Assembly (NCBI RefSeq): GCF_963678635.1 | Contig: NC_087064.1 | Location: forward strand, 2,293,926 to 2,357,925 | Origin: Symsagittifera roscoffensis | Lineage: Eukaryota > Xenacoelomorpha > Acoela > Convolutidae | DNA length: 64,000 bases | Direction: 5' to 3' | Shown: piece after piece, positions 36,201 through 50,500 of the stretch | Numbering within the stretch: the stretch's first letter is position 1 | How the letters are laid out: each line of letters begins with the position of its first letter | Translations under genes and position numbers: made by a program | The notes under the pieces: generated by a model | What the model was told of the DNA's origin: nothing | Seen by the model: only the letters and a program-made list of their open reading frames with translations | Database searches by the model: none

Positions 36201-38060
36201 ATAAACTTTTTTACATATGTCCAAAATTTCTTTACACTTTGTTGAAGCACAGATTCTCTTCAAGGATTGTTGTATCATGCGAAAGCGCAATCAACCAGCT
36301 TGGTCGAGCAGTTTAACATAATTTACGATGAAAACCAAGAAAAACCGCAAAAAATGCCTAATGAAGCAACTCATGCGAAAAAAAACTTAGAGATATTATC
36401 TAAGTTCTAATCAAAAACTTGCTTCCATACAAACTCTGAGATCAGCGTTTCTTCACAGAATTCAAAAAATTTAAAACATGATTCGAAATTAATGAAATTT
36501 TTGATTTTTCATTGATGCTCATGGTTCTGTATGAGTTATTATTTAAGCTTCAAAATCAAATCATAAACTAACTTCAAACGTTTTTAGTAGCATGCACTGT
36601 TGAACCTTAAAAAAACAAAAATTCGGTCAGAAATATTACCTCAAAATGAGAAGAAAAATCGATTTTACACATATATAATAAACTTCACTATATGTGCAAT
36701 AAGACAAAAAAAATCTGATTGAAACAAAAACCGATTTTATTTTCGAGTTTGTTATCAATTTCTTCATCAAGTGCAACACCATGATTTCTTCCCAACAGAG
36801 ATACTTTATCCTGTTGAATTAACAATTTTTCTTCCTTGTATCTTCTATCACGAAGTGTTTCAACTTTTCGCGAATCATGTAGGGGAAATTTTGTTGGACT
36901 GAAACAAAATTTCAGATTTTTGTAGAAGACGTCAAATTCAACCATTTCTTCAAAAATAATCATTTGTAATGAATGTCCCCTTGTAAGCTAATTCAAACTT
37001 CTTCCGTTTCCATATCCTCAATTTCATCAACTTTTGTTCTCATTTGAATCACAAGGAAACCCGCATTTTTTCTCGAAGGTGTTTTAGACATAGCTAACTC
37101 TTTTCCTTACTCTCTGATTTTTTTACTCCAGTTTTCCCCAGTTTGAAAGATCTATAATAATTTGCTCACTAGACTGTGAGATTTTATTAATCTTAAAACT
37201 TTAACAGATTTGATACCAATTTTAAAGTGAATGCAGCCACTCATTCGTTCTGTTACGATTAGTTTGACTTTTTGGGACAGATTTCTGTTTCTTCTAACTT
37301 TGTTATTGATTTTCTTTGTGCTTGTTGAGTTGAAATGATCTGACCCATCAGTGTTTTTCAAATGAAAAAAAAAATAATTTTCTTGTCAGCTGTATATAAT
37401 TATCAGCTAACATCTCAATAAGTTTTGCTTACGCTTCAATCATCTAAAAATTTACAAAATATCTGAAATAGTTCAAAAATTCATTGGTTGATATAATGTT
37501 TATAAGAAATTTCATTTAAAAACATTTTGTTGAACTGAAGCAGTTTTGACAATCTTTCTCAAAAAATTGAAGATAATTATTAAAAACATCACTTATTTTT
37601 CACAATTTTGATTGGATTCTTGGTATTTTGATTTAGATTTGAAACCAAAAATTAGCGAAATATATCATTTCGGCAAGTTATTAATCAATCTCTTCAACAT
37701 GATAAAAAATTACATTTTGTTCTGCTATTCTGATTTGTTGCTTTTTAAGTGGATAATTCGAAAATATTAATTTTCAAAATTTAAAAAAAGAAGACTTAAG
37801 AAGTTAACGTGTAATTATAATTTTCTTATCCAATGGAATTATTCAAGACTTTCCACTGTTCTATGAAATTTTTTGGCTCAGTTCCAGTGTTTTTGGTTAA
37901 TTTGGAAACATGCTGCTAAAAATTTTTATTTCAACTGTCCTAACTAAAATCCGGCTTCTACGCAAACTCTTGATCACCGTTTCTAGAAAAAGTTCGTAGA
38001 AAAAAAATCAAAATATTCTGATATGTTTAATTTAACTGACAAAATTTTAATTGATACGGT
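33216..38060. other. AT-rich DNA without recognised genes
   Basis: No gene or RNA recognised. A G run follows TGTGTGTG at 33326-33350. The 91-residue minus frame at 36688-36963 is the least random-looking ORF here but has no domain I can name and no splice sites I trust. Confidence 0.5.
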
Positions 38061-38072
38061 TTGGTGAAATTG

Positions 38073-38173
38073 ATTTCGAAGAGACTACAGGCCAAATAAT
38101 TTTAAATCTGAAAATCGAAATTTTCCGAATTAACTAAAATTTAAAAAAATTTGGCCTGTAGTCTCTTCGAAAT
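38073..38173. repeat. Perfect 25 bp inverted repeat with 51 bp spacer
   Basis: Arm 38073-38097 contains TTTCGAAGAGACTACAGGCC and is exactly reverse-complemented at 38149-38173. It sits at the edge of a dispersed repeat related to 32200-32520. Confidence 0.9.
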
Positions 38174-40477
38174 TAAAGACGAATTTATTATTGACTGTTT
38201 TGATGCAAATAAATCAAATTAGAAAATAGGTATAGTTTTGATTCCGTTGGAAAATTTAACCTTTAAAATCCACTTTCAAAACAAGACATTGTTCAACTTT
38301 TTTGCGCCATTTCCACGTTCGTATTTCCACAGCCCAATATAAATAAATTTGAGCAGATGAATTTGAATTGATTTCAAAAAATTCATATATACTTAAGTGC
38401 ATTTCTACCTAATAAAACCTGTAGTTATTAGAGAATTGAAAATATTCCTGAAAAAAAAAACATAGCCAACAGACGATTGCAAAATAAAGGAAATGACCTG
38501 AACTTGAAAAGTAATTAAAATTCAAACCGCAAAATATACTCGACCTTGAAAAGTTTCTATAATGTTTCCTGAACAAACAAAGGAAAAAATAACAGGAGCT
38601 GAAGTAAGAGACTGAACTACGTTCATCGATTTTTAAAAACTTCATCGTTCGAAATGCATAGTAAAATTATAAAGCTTTAAGGCTCATTGAATTTCAATAA
38701 CAGTTTATGGTTGACACGTTTTAGATAAAATCAACTCAATTGGAGAAAACTTGATCAAACGGTAAAGTTTTTTCCGCTGGAAAATCTGAAAATTAAAATT
38801 CTTTTTCGAAATTAGAAGTCGAGCAAGTATTTTCTGACGCTTTTTTGATGCTGGAAACTGCCTTCCTTTTAACAGAGGAACTGAGAAAAACTGAACTTGA
38901 AACGAAATTAGAAGTCAAACCGTTATAAATCAAATATAAACATAAACTAAATTAAGACTTTCTTGATAAAAAAATTAAACTTTTTCTATAAATAAGTATT
39001 TTATGAATTAGTTAAGCAAGTTTAATAAAACAAGAAATAATCGCACGCTTCATTAGCATGAAATTAGACTTAACTGCAAAAATCAGACAAAACCGGTTTT
39101 TCTCGACTCTGGAAACAACTTCATATAAAAAATATCGTCTTGAAGCGCTTCGCAAGAATCAATTATGACTGAAATTTTTTGATGAAGCTAACAACCTCGG
39201 AAAGATAAAATGTATTGAATAAACATAAAACTTAGTTGCTTAGCAGTTTTCAATTCAGACAAACCAACTACACGATTCACTTGAGAACATCTACACAACA
39301 ATCTCAAGTTATTGTATGCCCAAAGCTTGAAAAATGTATTATTTAACATTGAAATTTATTTTTTTTAAATATTTTCTACGTACTTTTTAACTAGCGCAAG
39401 GATTCAATAATTAAATAGCGAAAAAACGGTCTTTTGTTGCTAAGTAAAAAATCAATCCTTGCGCTAACAGCTTCATTACCGTAAGGGTCCCAGATGGCAG
39501 TGGAGAAAAACGGAGACAATCCGAAAAACGACTGTAAGTGCTTTTCTGAATAACGCACGAGCCGAAAACTTCATCCTGCAGGAAATGCCTCTCAAATATA
39601 GCCAACAGACAGTTGATAAAGAGTAAATGAACGCAAGTAACCGCAAAAAAAATACTGAATGTTTTTTGAAATCTCGCCGTTCGAATTTCAAAAGAAGTAT
39701 ATGCCCTAATTAGATGCCGGAATTAATGGAACAATTTTTTTGAATTGCTTAAGCCAAATTTAACCAAAGTTGAGAAAACTGGGTCAGTAAGTAAAAGTTT
39801 TATTTCTCTGGTAAACCTAAACTTAAATTCCCCTGACAAAACGAAATCGATCACGCATTTCAGGATCTTTACTTTTTTGCTGTTCGTTGATGGAGTTTGC
39901 TTTCCTTTTAACAAAGGAAAAGAACTGAATTTCAAAATGAATCAAAATGAAATTGCGAAAAAAGACTATTTCGCAAAAAAAAGAACAATTTTCCTTAAAA
40001 CATCTGCAAAATCATCAAGACCTATTTAAGAGTCTGAATTACGTAATTAACTAAGTTATTCACCATTATATTGCACAACAGAAAAAACGTTCCAACACTG
40101 CTGTTTCCATGACTTGTGAATGTTTTCGGACGTGCGGTTGCCTCTACAATGGTTTCTTTCAGACCCTGTTCAATGTGCAATTTTAGCGCAGTTTGCGCAA
40201 TTCAAAAACTATCACTCTCTCCATTGAATTATTCTGAAGACGTTTTCTCTATTTAAAAGCTAGCAAATGACCTTACCTACTATTAATAAACTCAGGGCAG
40301 AGAATTATTCACAAAAACGTGAGATCTCGCAACCGTTTCATCATAAAAATGAAAAACTTGCGAAAAACAGTTCATATCTTTTTTTTCTGGTATTCGCTCG
40401 TTTCCCCCTTCATGAAATTATTAGCACATTTCGCCCCTTAAATCGTTAAGAAAAAGGCGATTAATTAACTGCGTAAT
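38174..40477. repeat. Decayed dispersed repeats
   Basis: 38210-38480 aligns with 32240-32520 (TTTAAAATCCACTTTC, GAGCAGATGAA-TTGAATTGA, CAACAGACGATTGC). 39598-39700 shares AGCCAACAGACAGTTG and AATGAACGCAAG with 1745-1790. No coding domain. Confidence 0.65.
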
Positions 40478-40865
40478 CAGTTAGGGGCAAAATGTGTGAG
40501 GACGAAATCTGTGAAACTAGGATCTTGTTTACTATCCCCCTTTTTTGGACATTAACTATTTCCCCCCTATGCATGAATTATTTTTGACACCCATTTCTGT
40601 ATAAAATATGCATTTCAAAAACGACCAAAATTTATTGGGTTTTCACATTTCTGCGCGTTCGTATCAGCATTACTCACTATTCATATAATACTTACACAAA
40701 CTTTTAAAAATATTTTCTGAAAATTGTTCTAAGCTATTGAAAATGTTGAATTTCTGCAGCCAAAGTTGAATTTCTATAAATCGAAATAGAAGGGGGGAAG
40801 GAAATAGTTGACAAGATCCTGAAATTATTAGGGTCGACACGTGTCTGGGGCGAAACGAGGTACAT
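40478..40865. mobile_element. Degenerate MITE with imperfect terminal inverted repeats
   Basis: TAGGATCTTGTTTACTATCC near 40519 pairs with GAAATAGTTGACAAGATCCT near 40801. The outer GGGGCAAAATGTGTGAGGAC also pairs loosely with GTCGACACGTGTCTGGGGCG at 40833. Non-coding. Confidence 0.6.
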
Positions 40866-41363
40866 TCATTTTCCTACGACCTTCTGACTTTAACAGTATG
40901 TAAAATCTATTTAAAAGACTTCTTGCCAACTTTCCATTCAAGATCAAAACAAATATATCTAGGATACCTTCAAGGTATATTCATAACACTGATAAGATAA
41001 CTCACTCATCGCATTATAGACATTTTAGGCTGATTTTCACTTAGATTTAACAAAACTCTAATTAGTTCTACTTTACAGAACGAATACTAAACAAACAGGG
41101 TCCAATTTTAACACCGAAGCCAATCAGTTGATCTCAATCACATTGTTCAAATTCCAAGTTAAAAATGAGCAGATTGGTTTCGGTTTTAGTTGTAATGCCA
41201 CTTAAGAGGTCAACTTTGCAGAGAATAGCAGTATCATGGTTTCAACAATGTCAGGATTATCGTGGTTGTGGTGGTGAGAAACAATAATTCAGTCTTGTTT
41301 TAGAGTGCAATTACTTTCATTCCAAGTCTGTCCTTTAGTTCACTTGTTCACTCCTTCTCATTT

Positions 41364-41548
41364 TCATTTTCCATCTGATGACTTGGCTTCTGCCGCCTCC
41401 GTTTGGTCGTTATCATCGATCTGATACTCGGGCACGTATAGCTTTTTCGGCACTTCTGTGGGGAAGGGCTTAATCTCAGTACCCAGTTCGCGCTCAATTT
41501 GAAACAGATTGCGCTTGTCATTTTCCGTGATGAAGTTAATTGCAATTC
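41364..41548 (-). CDS. DDX6: DDX6 exon 8 (last)
   Basis: Acceptor CGTTCCAG before 41548. Encodes [20 protein letters not shown], then [20 protein letters not shown], then an acidic tail ending SSDGK and TGA (41364-41366). Confidence 0.96.
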
Positions 41549-44500
41549 CTGGAACGACATAACAATAATGTTGTCTAACTGACAAAAGATATAGGCTAAG
41601 AACTACCCATCAAAATGGTGCATGATTAAAATGTTCATTGCATTCCGGCACAATTTTGATCTTTGTTAGCTTACAAATCAGACCATATGCTCGAAGCTAT
41701 TGAAATTGACCAATGCCTCTAACTGGTAATATTTTCTTATTTTGGTCCGTATGAAATATAAGCTGTAAACTTCGTATTCAGTTGCTTGTGACAACTCTTG
41801 ACACAGGTGCAGGTGCACTTCACAAATACCAACAAAAATATTGGGATCTTTTAATCCTGCCCTAATGCAATTTCGAATGATTAGTTTAAAGCGTCGGAAT
41901 TTGGATGGTTTAGGACCAAATACCCAGGACAAAATCACACCGGATAAAATCCCTCAAAGGACTCATCTTGGGAATTCAATTGTATTTAATTTATGGATTA
42001 ATAATTGATTTGTTTGTTGATTTCTTTATATCTGACTTCGCTAATCGCATTCATGATATTCAGGAAGAATTACAGGATACCCAAAGTCGACATGGATACA
42101 TGGCACGTCGATTTAGGACAACTAACGACCTTATCAGGAAAACCAATGCGTTCGCAGGAATTCGCCTTGACTGCAAATGTCAAAACCTGATATATAGAAA
42201 TGTCTTTTCTCATTGCAGCCTTTCAGTTTTCATGCAAACTCAGATCCATGAAAAATATTATTTCAGGAATAATTTCTTGGAATAAACAAAAGTTATTTAT
42301 TCTTTCCATAGCTTCCTCCTTTGCAATTATTTTCCATCAATAACTTTCTTCCAAACTAGCTTAGTTCTCTAATTCTAAGGTAAAAGAATCCAAACTGAAA
42401 ACATGGGGATTTAGTCCTGGGGACTTTTACCCCGCTTGTTTTTGACCACGGAAATTTTGACCTGGGGACTGCCCGCGAGCTAGAATTTGGATACTTACCT
42501 CGCTCAAATTAGCTGCGGTTGCATGCTGAACATCAGTGCGCATAATTAACGAGCAAACTGACAATTACCAATTTTCCAGCAAATGCCCGAAAATTATGTA
42601 TCTTTTTACATGGGAGCTCAAGGGTTCTACTCGGAACTAATCAGCCAGGTTGAAGGAAAGTGTTCAGGTTTTCTAAGATAAGAAAAACAACTAACCGAGG
42701 TGTCCAAATCTACCGCTCCTCCCGATTCGGTGCAAGTAGGTCTCGGCCATCTTGGGGAAATCAAAGTTGAACACCACGTTGACCGCTGGTATGTCAATGC
42801 CACGTGTGAACAAGTCAGTACAGACTAGGTTACGACAGTTTCCGATGGAGAACTCGTGGAACACACGATTCCTGTGACGCTGGTCCATTCTGAAAAAAAA
42901 ACAATTCAGCTATAGTAAATATAGTAAACTGGGGCTTAAATGCAATAAAAAGCAATATTGGGTTTCTGCGACTGCACAAGAAAAACTGCAGAAACTTGAC
43001 TAACTGGGTTTTAAAAAATACATACCCCTCCCCGAGAGTTCGAACGCCTGACCACTATTTATCGAGTCATATATTTCCACAAATGCGCCAGAGCAACAAG
43101 CCAGATAAAACATAATTACCCCACAACTAACAGTAACACATTCTCGTATATAAGAGAATTGCAAGGCTTTTCATTGAAAATAGTCACAATGAATTTTTTC
43201 GATAGTTTCCTAATAAATTTTTAAAATTCATTTTTCGACTTTTTGGGTGACTGCTTTAATTTCGTCTAGTTGATAAATTTTCGTCCATTAGCAATCTTTA
43301 ACAAAAAACTATAGGCTGCTAATTTTTCATACTTTCAACTAAATTTTGAAAAATTGACTTATAAATTAATCTTGTTGTAAACAACTATGATTACTGTTTT
43401 TCTTTTGAATCACATTGGATCAATAGAGTTACAGAAAAAAGCTTCGAAAATTTTGTTGAGCTTTGATACCTTATTTTTTGAATATGTAAAGGTTCGAGTT
43501 TTTTAAATATTGTTTAAATTGCTTACATATTCAAGTTCGCTATGGTTACTTTTCGCGGAAATTTCAGTTACTAAAAAAAGATCACGACTGTTCGCGTATA
43601 CCTCTAAGTATACATTAGTGAAAAAATCTGTTTTCAGACCAAGATGCAATACCGGACTTACAGGCTCTTAAAAAGCGCCTTAACAAATATATGGGATTCT
43701 AATCAAATAGATGTGGGATCGATTTACCTGGAAACTTTTCTGCGACTGCACAAGAAAAACTGCAGAAACTTGACTAACAGACTCAACTCAAACTGAGGGG
43801 GAAAACCTATGCTGTCAGCCGCTAAATTCATTTTAATATTCTTCTGATTATTTTTACAGAGGCAAAGCAGAGCTTCGCACCACTTACGATACAACATAAA
43901 AACAGAAGTGCAAGCTAGCAGACAGAAAAAAAATCCACTAAGAAAAAACACTTGGAAACTTTTTAAAAATCCAAAATGTAATATTAAATCATGTTCTATT
44001 TGCGGAAAACATGTCCAGTTTTTGCGGAAAACAATTAACAAGCGGCAACTGAGCCGACGAAACTTAATTTTTACTTGTAGACCCGAAAATATAATTGTTG
44101 TCATGAAAAACTTTGAACTATAAATTCTTTTCTAAGAATTTTAGCATTTTATGCCATCAGCAATGAAAAATATAACTTATCCTTCCTTGAAATGAACCCA
44201 AATTAGGACATTAAGCCGATAAAACAAACAAAAACAGCTAAGTATACGTAGTCAAGGATAGTAAATGCAGGAGTAATTCAAAGCACTGAAATCAACTTAA
44301 TTGAAAATCGCAACAAAACATCTCAACTTTCGAATTCCCTTAATGCTCTAAGATTTTCTAGAACCATTTAAAACCGGAACTTTTTCGAAAAATAACCAAT
44401 TGGAGAAAACTGAATGAAAAATTAAACTTTTTATTTCACTGAGAAATCTGAAAAATAAAATCCATAACTAATAGTCGCTCACGTTTTTTTAAAATCTACA

Positions 44501-47500
44501 CTAGCTATTCGATAGTGGACCTTGCCTTCCTTTTCAAAAAAATGAACATAAAAATAGATCAAAATTAAAACTGCGAAAAAATAATTTGAGCCTAAAGAGT
44601 TTAAGTCCGGGGTGGCCTTTTCATAGAGTTATTTCGTATAACATGCACCGTCTAATCATCACGCTGTCTAATCGTCACGCTGTCTAATCGTCACGGATAG
44701 GTTACACTGTCTGTTCGTCACGCTCTTATTTTCGGCCGGATAGATTCGTGCAACTTCTTAGTCTTATACCAATCCTTATCTTACTCTCATATTTCCTAGT
44801 CTCATTAGATCTAGTATATACTGGTATTCTTGCGAGGTTAGAGGAGAGGAAAGGCAACTGCTTTCTAAGTTAAATTTATTCTTCTCAGGCTGAAACTATA
44901 AGTGTTTCAGCCTTACAAATTATTGTAAGTTTTAGCCATGGATCATGATTGGTTGGTTCTAAATATTTTACAGTGATAAATATTAAAGTATATAAAAATA
45001 CCTGTTCGAACTGGTTCCAGTAAACAAAATTTAAAGAATTTTCCTGGAAAATCACTACAACCTATATGAGAGCCTGAACTACGTTTATCGACTCAAAATT
45101 ACTATAAGTCACAGAGGCCAAAATAGCTTCATCGAAAACAAAAAATCATCGGCAGAAAGTTCCGTCGTTATATATACAGTTTTAGGATCCAATTTTAGCG
45201 AGGTTAAATTAATCGTTTAACACAGAGGCGAAGTTGCACTTCGCATACACAAGCAAAAATATGACCGATAACGCTACTGGGAAAACTGAAGGAGTAAAAC
45301 TTTGAGTTTATAAAACTTCTTAAGTGACACAAGCCAATTATGACGCATAAGCAGTACCAGTCAATTTGAAAAAAAAATTACCAAATAACATGCCTTAATT
45401 TCAAGAGCGAACGCATTTTAGCTAGTATACGAAAAAGTTCATTAAAAACATCCGACCCTGCCCAAGTTCGTACCATTTTATTTTGTTGCGGGTCTCCTTC
45501 CTTACCTCTACGCTACAGATCCATGATACCTTGAAACTAAAGTGCTATTTGTAATAGCATGGTGTGTATTAATATCCTTAGTATTGGCTGTACTTGATAG
45601 CTGGTTATTGATCAAAATGAACAAATTTATTGGCAACAATATATGCGACTTATCTTTGAAAAAAGAGAGTTCAGACTATAACGCAAGTTTTGCTTTAGTA
45701 AATAAACGGAAACTAAGCAGACAAGACCAATATGCCAAAAAACTGGACCCTTGACTTTTTGAGCCGCCACTACACCCAAACCACCGCTGTTCGAACGCAT
45801 TTTACAAAAATAACTAAGACAAAAGTCTTTTTACCGAGCACAAATATCTGACACAGAGGCGAAGCAAAAATTCGCACCACTTGCGATACAAAACGAATGA
45901 CTCACTAGTTGCAGATGGACAGACGAACCTCTGCTTTTTCAAAATGAAAATTTGTAAAAACATCGAAATCTTGCAACTAAAATAACGGCACTAAGACAAT
46001 TTAAAAGAGAGGGAAAGCAGCACGTTACATGCGATAAAAACCTTACATAGCAGATCAAGCTAACCGGCAAAAACAAGATGAAAACAGTAGAAAATTTAAA
46101 ACTGATTTACCAAAATTGATTTACCAAAAAATTTTCCTTTATTTGTCATAAAATTTCCGTCATTAAAATATGCCAAAGTAACAAAATTGAATGTTAAATA
46201 ATCATCGAAACAAAAATTATATGTCAGCAAAGCCGACAACCCTTCTTGAGCAGACACGCTGCTCTGAAAAAATTTTAGGAAAAATTTAAAAACTCAAAAA
46301 GCTTTCAAGTCCTCCCTCAGAACACTTCGATAAAAACTATTTGCTCCTCAAACCTCTCAAAAAAGCCTGAAAACTGCTATATTATGAGCCAATAAGAGTT
46401 AAAAAAAAACGAAAATAAGAGCTTATATACTGAAATCGGAGGTGGTAAATTTGCAAACATAAAAAAAATCGAAAAGAACGGGAATTTAAATTGCAAACAT
46501 GCTCAAAAATTGCGTGTTCTCCACCTTTTTGTTCCTTGGCGGAAATAAACAAAAACAAAATCGCACTGGTTACACAAAGGCAAAGCTTGGCTTCGCAAAC
46601 ACAAGCGAGAACACGCCAAAAAGCCGACAAAACGTCTCGGGTTCGATCTTCTACCTACTAGCAATATTTCGATCCACGTAGCAGTATTTAGACAACCGCG
46701 TATTCATACTCGTCTGTAAGTAGACAGCGCTGAATTTAAAAATCAGAATCGAGACAAGGAATAAATTATAATAAACAAATTAATTGTTTCTAAGTTTGCT
46801 TAGCCATCTCGATTCTGATTAATAAAATTAGCATGTCTGCTCATTGACGAGTATGAATAAGCGGCTGTCTAAATGCGAACAGATCGTGATTATAAAAAAA
46901 ACACACAAGTGAACATTTTCGATGAACACTTTTATTTGCGAGTGAGGTTAGAAAAAAAGGAAGGTTCGTAACAATACAATAAGCTGACGCTAGTGTAATA
47001 AGGAATAGGACCAACACAAACTCAGTTGTTTCTGACACAACTCAAATGCACTCCTAGTTTCTATAATATATTTCTGAATGTGGTCCAGCTTGGTGCCACA
47101 ACACAAAAGAGGGGTTGACTCTTACTTGGAGTGTATGTAGTAGCAGGAGTACTTGAGCTGTGCGATTTTCTTAGCCAGCAGCTCTACTCTACTGACAGAG
47201 TTGCAGAAGATGATAGCTTGGTTGATCTGCAGCTTCTTGAACAGAGTGTTCAGACATTGCACTTTTCTCTTCTCCTCCAGAAACGCGTAGTACTGCGTTA
47301 CTCCTACACATTACATTCCACTTAATAACTCCTAATTCAATATCAAAACAAACTCAGTATCGGTTTCAATGGAGGTTAAGTAGTAGAATACTACTTAGCA
47401 TAAGTACTATCAGTCCTTCCTAAAAGACCTCTAATTTTTCCATCATTTCGGCAATTTAGCCTCCTATTGTAATGTAATCAGTTGTTATAATTCTGCTCGA

Positions 47501-50500
47501 GACATGAACGATAAAGTGTACCTTTGAGCGTGAGTTCCTCCATCAAGTTGATCTCGTAGGGGTCTGACATGTGTCTCATGACAAAGTCCTGCACTGTGCG
47601 AGGGTACGTGGCAGAGAACAGCATCACCTGAACAAAATCATAAGAACCATTCGAGAAGCACGCAACCTTGTTGGACCCTCGTTAAAACAATGGCACAACA
47701 GATGTTCATACTAGTGATGACTATTCGGATCTTGTCAACTTATAAATATTCAGTTCCTTGCGCTTTACCGTCGAATTAGTTCTTTATAGGGGTAGGAATT
47801 CTCTACCAGGTACTATAGGTGGGGATATACATAACAAAACTAGGATACCAGCCGGATACTGTGCAAGAAGCACAGAATGTTAAAAAATACAACTGAATTT
47901 TTTTTTTTCAAATTAGTGTCATTATTTGGGCGTGGTGTGATAAAAGGATCTGAAGGCAAAACTAATGCTTAGATACATTCGACAGTTATAGTCAAATAAG
48001 CAAACTGGAAAACAATTTTTGTAGAAAAAAGACAAGAAAAATGAAAAAATGAACTTTTTCAATTTTTTTTGCAGTTTTTTAAAAAGGCGCTAAAATACTT
48101 CAAAAAACTAGGCTTACTTGAGTAAAATTAAGTTTTTACGCCTTAAATTAAGCTATTGTAAGCTTTTTAGCCATTAAAATGAGCTTTTGTAAGCCTGTTT
48201 GCTCGCTTGATTTGCTCGAATTTGACGAAAAATCAAAAATTGCGTACCGTTTTTTCTCGACACTGAGAAAACTTTTTAAACTTCTAAGCATCGTTCGAAT
48301 CACGACCAAAGGGGCTTTGAGATGCTATGATTCAACTCTAAGATAATTATTTGTGGTAGCTGATTTTGCGAGGAAAACAAAAACACTAAAACACATCCGA
48401 ATACAAATTTCCTCCCCATTTTTCAAATGGTCGGAATAAAAATGTTTTCAATACGTTGATTAGGGAAGTAGACTAAAAACTTCGTACCTGGCGCTCTTTT
48501 GGCAGATAGTTGAGGATATTGCTGACCATCTTCTGGAACTCCTGGCTCAGCATCTTATCTGCCTCGTCCAGAACTAGCATCCGGCACTCACCCACACGCG
48601 CAATGCCCTTCTCAACCAGATCTAAGATGCGTCCAGGCGTCGCCACCACTACGTGAACGGTTTTCGTGAAACGCATGATGTCATCGCGCAACTCAGTGCC
48701 GCCTGTCGTCACGATAGTCTAAATGACAACAACCTCAATGAAAAAAACTAACTTCAACTAATTACTACAAAAACCTGAGTTACTTAACAAGTTTTCACAT
48801 TTCAGCTCCGGTGAGATCAGAATCTGTTCCAGCTCACAGTTTCATTATTGTGGAGAGAATTCGGATCAAAATAACATCCTTCACCTTCATCTGCCGATTT
48901 AAGATTTTCTAGCCCTTCAAATAAAACTGCAACTCTGCGTGCAATAGACTGCATTTTCAACCAATTGGAATTGAACATTGGAACCTAGCTAACTTCCAGT
49001 TTGAGGCAGAGGATGCTAAACTTGGTCCGCGTAATCGAGTAATAACAAAACAAAAATTAAGGGTTCCGTTCAAATTTCACAGACCTGCACTCCGAGATAT
49101 TTGCCCAGCTCCTTGCAGATGGCTGAGACCTGCAGCGCCAATTCTCTAGACGGAACCAGAACTATGGCCTGTACGTTGTTGTTATCCAGCTTGACCATAT
49201 TCAGCAGCGGAATGAGAAAAGCACCAGTCTTGCCGGTGCCGTTCTTCGCCCTCGCCAGTACGTTGCGTCCAGCCAGTGCGATCGGGATAGCTTCCTCTTG
49301 GATAGGCGACGGCATTTCGAAGCCCTTCTCGAAAATGCCCTTCAGTAAATCCATCTTCAACCCGAAGTCCTCGAAAGCGACACCCTTTGTTGCAGTCACA
49401 TCTGACGTGCGAGTCCTATAAATAAACGCACATTAACATTACTGGAGCTCATTTGTTGCCGGGTCCACTCAACTGCAAATTAAAAGAACGTCCATCCATT
49501 CTCCAGAAACTAATGAAAAGCTCTCCAATCACTCGAAAATAAAAGCTTTCTTAGTTTGAAGTCGACAGTTGGCTTTGCCGCGCGCATCACCGCTTCATTC
49601 GCGGCAAAAGCTGAAATTTTCGTTTAGACCCGATCCTCTATTCGTAAGCTCATTAACACGTTGACGCGACTGCGATAGTTATGTTAGCGATTTTAGGGTG
49701 AGCGGGCCAACTTTCAATTTAGGGTGAGTTGATTAATTTGATTGGTTTCGGGTAAAATATTCCCGTTCAGTCCACTTGTGCTCTCCAGACAACACGCTTT
49801 TTTTCCAGACAACACGTTTTCTAATCCGGTATTATTATTTTTATTTTACCAAGGAGTACTTTAGACGCGTTGGGAAGCAGTCAGCACATCGTATTATATA
49901 TTTTATTAAATAACACCCAAAAATCACAAAACTGTCACTTTTTGATCGTATTGTGGAATTTGCTAGTGAAGAACAATCTATGTTATAATTTTGAAAACTG
50001 ATTTGTGTATAAATTATTTATTTCAAAAATCTCGCGAAATATGCTGAGTCAGAATCTGTTCAGATTAATAATTGTAGAAACTATCTTGTTTATATCAAGA
50101 AATATGCTCGCTTCAACTTATTGTACGGTTAAACAACCATAATGGGGTTGACTTATTTGTCTTCAAAACTCAATGTTAGCGGTCTTTTTGAATTTTCCCA
50201 CCTGAAAATGGTGAGGGAAGTTCTACGAAGTAACGAAACAGAAAATTGGTTTGAAAGTATACTGCTGCACCTTTCTGAATTACAAAATCACAATTATTAA
50301 GCGATTCAGAGCCCTAGGTGTCTTATTCGCAAGGGACCAGGTTATTTTCAAGGGACAACTCTATCATAGTAGTAACTTAGTTTTTTACGAAAAAATCTTT
50401 TTGAGACTGTTGTGAACTAACTCTCCCCCCCCCCCCCCCCCGCTGAAAAACTACATGAATTATTTTTGGTTATTTTTTTGCTGCGAATTGCTGCCTCACC

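Noticed and set aside
36688..36963. Possible host exon (91-residue minus ORF)
   Set aside because: No domain, no convincing splice sites, AT-rich composition like its surroundings.
49101..49421. 106-residue plus-strand ORF
   Set aside because: Antisense shadow of DDX6 exon 3.
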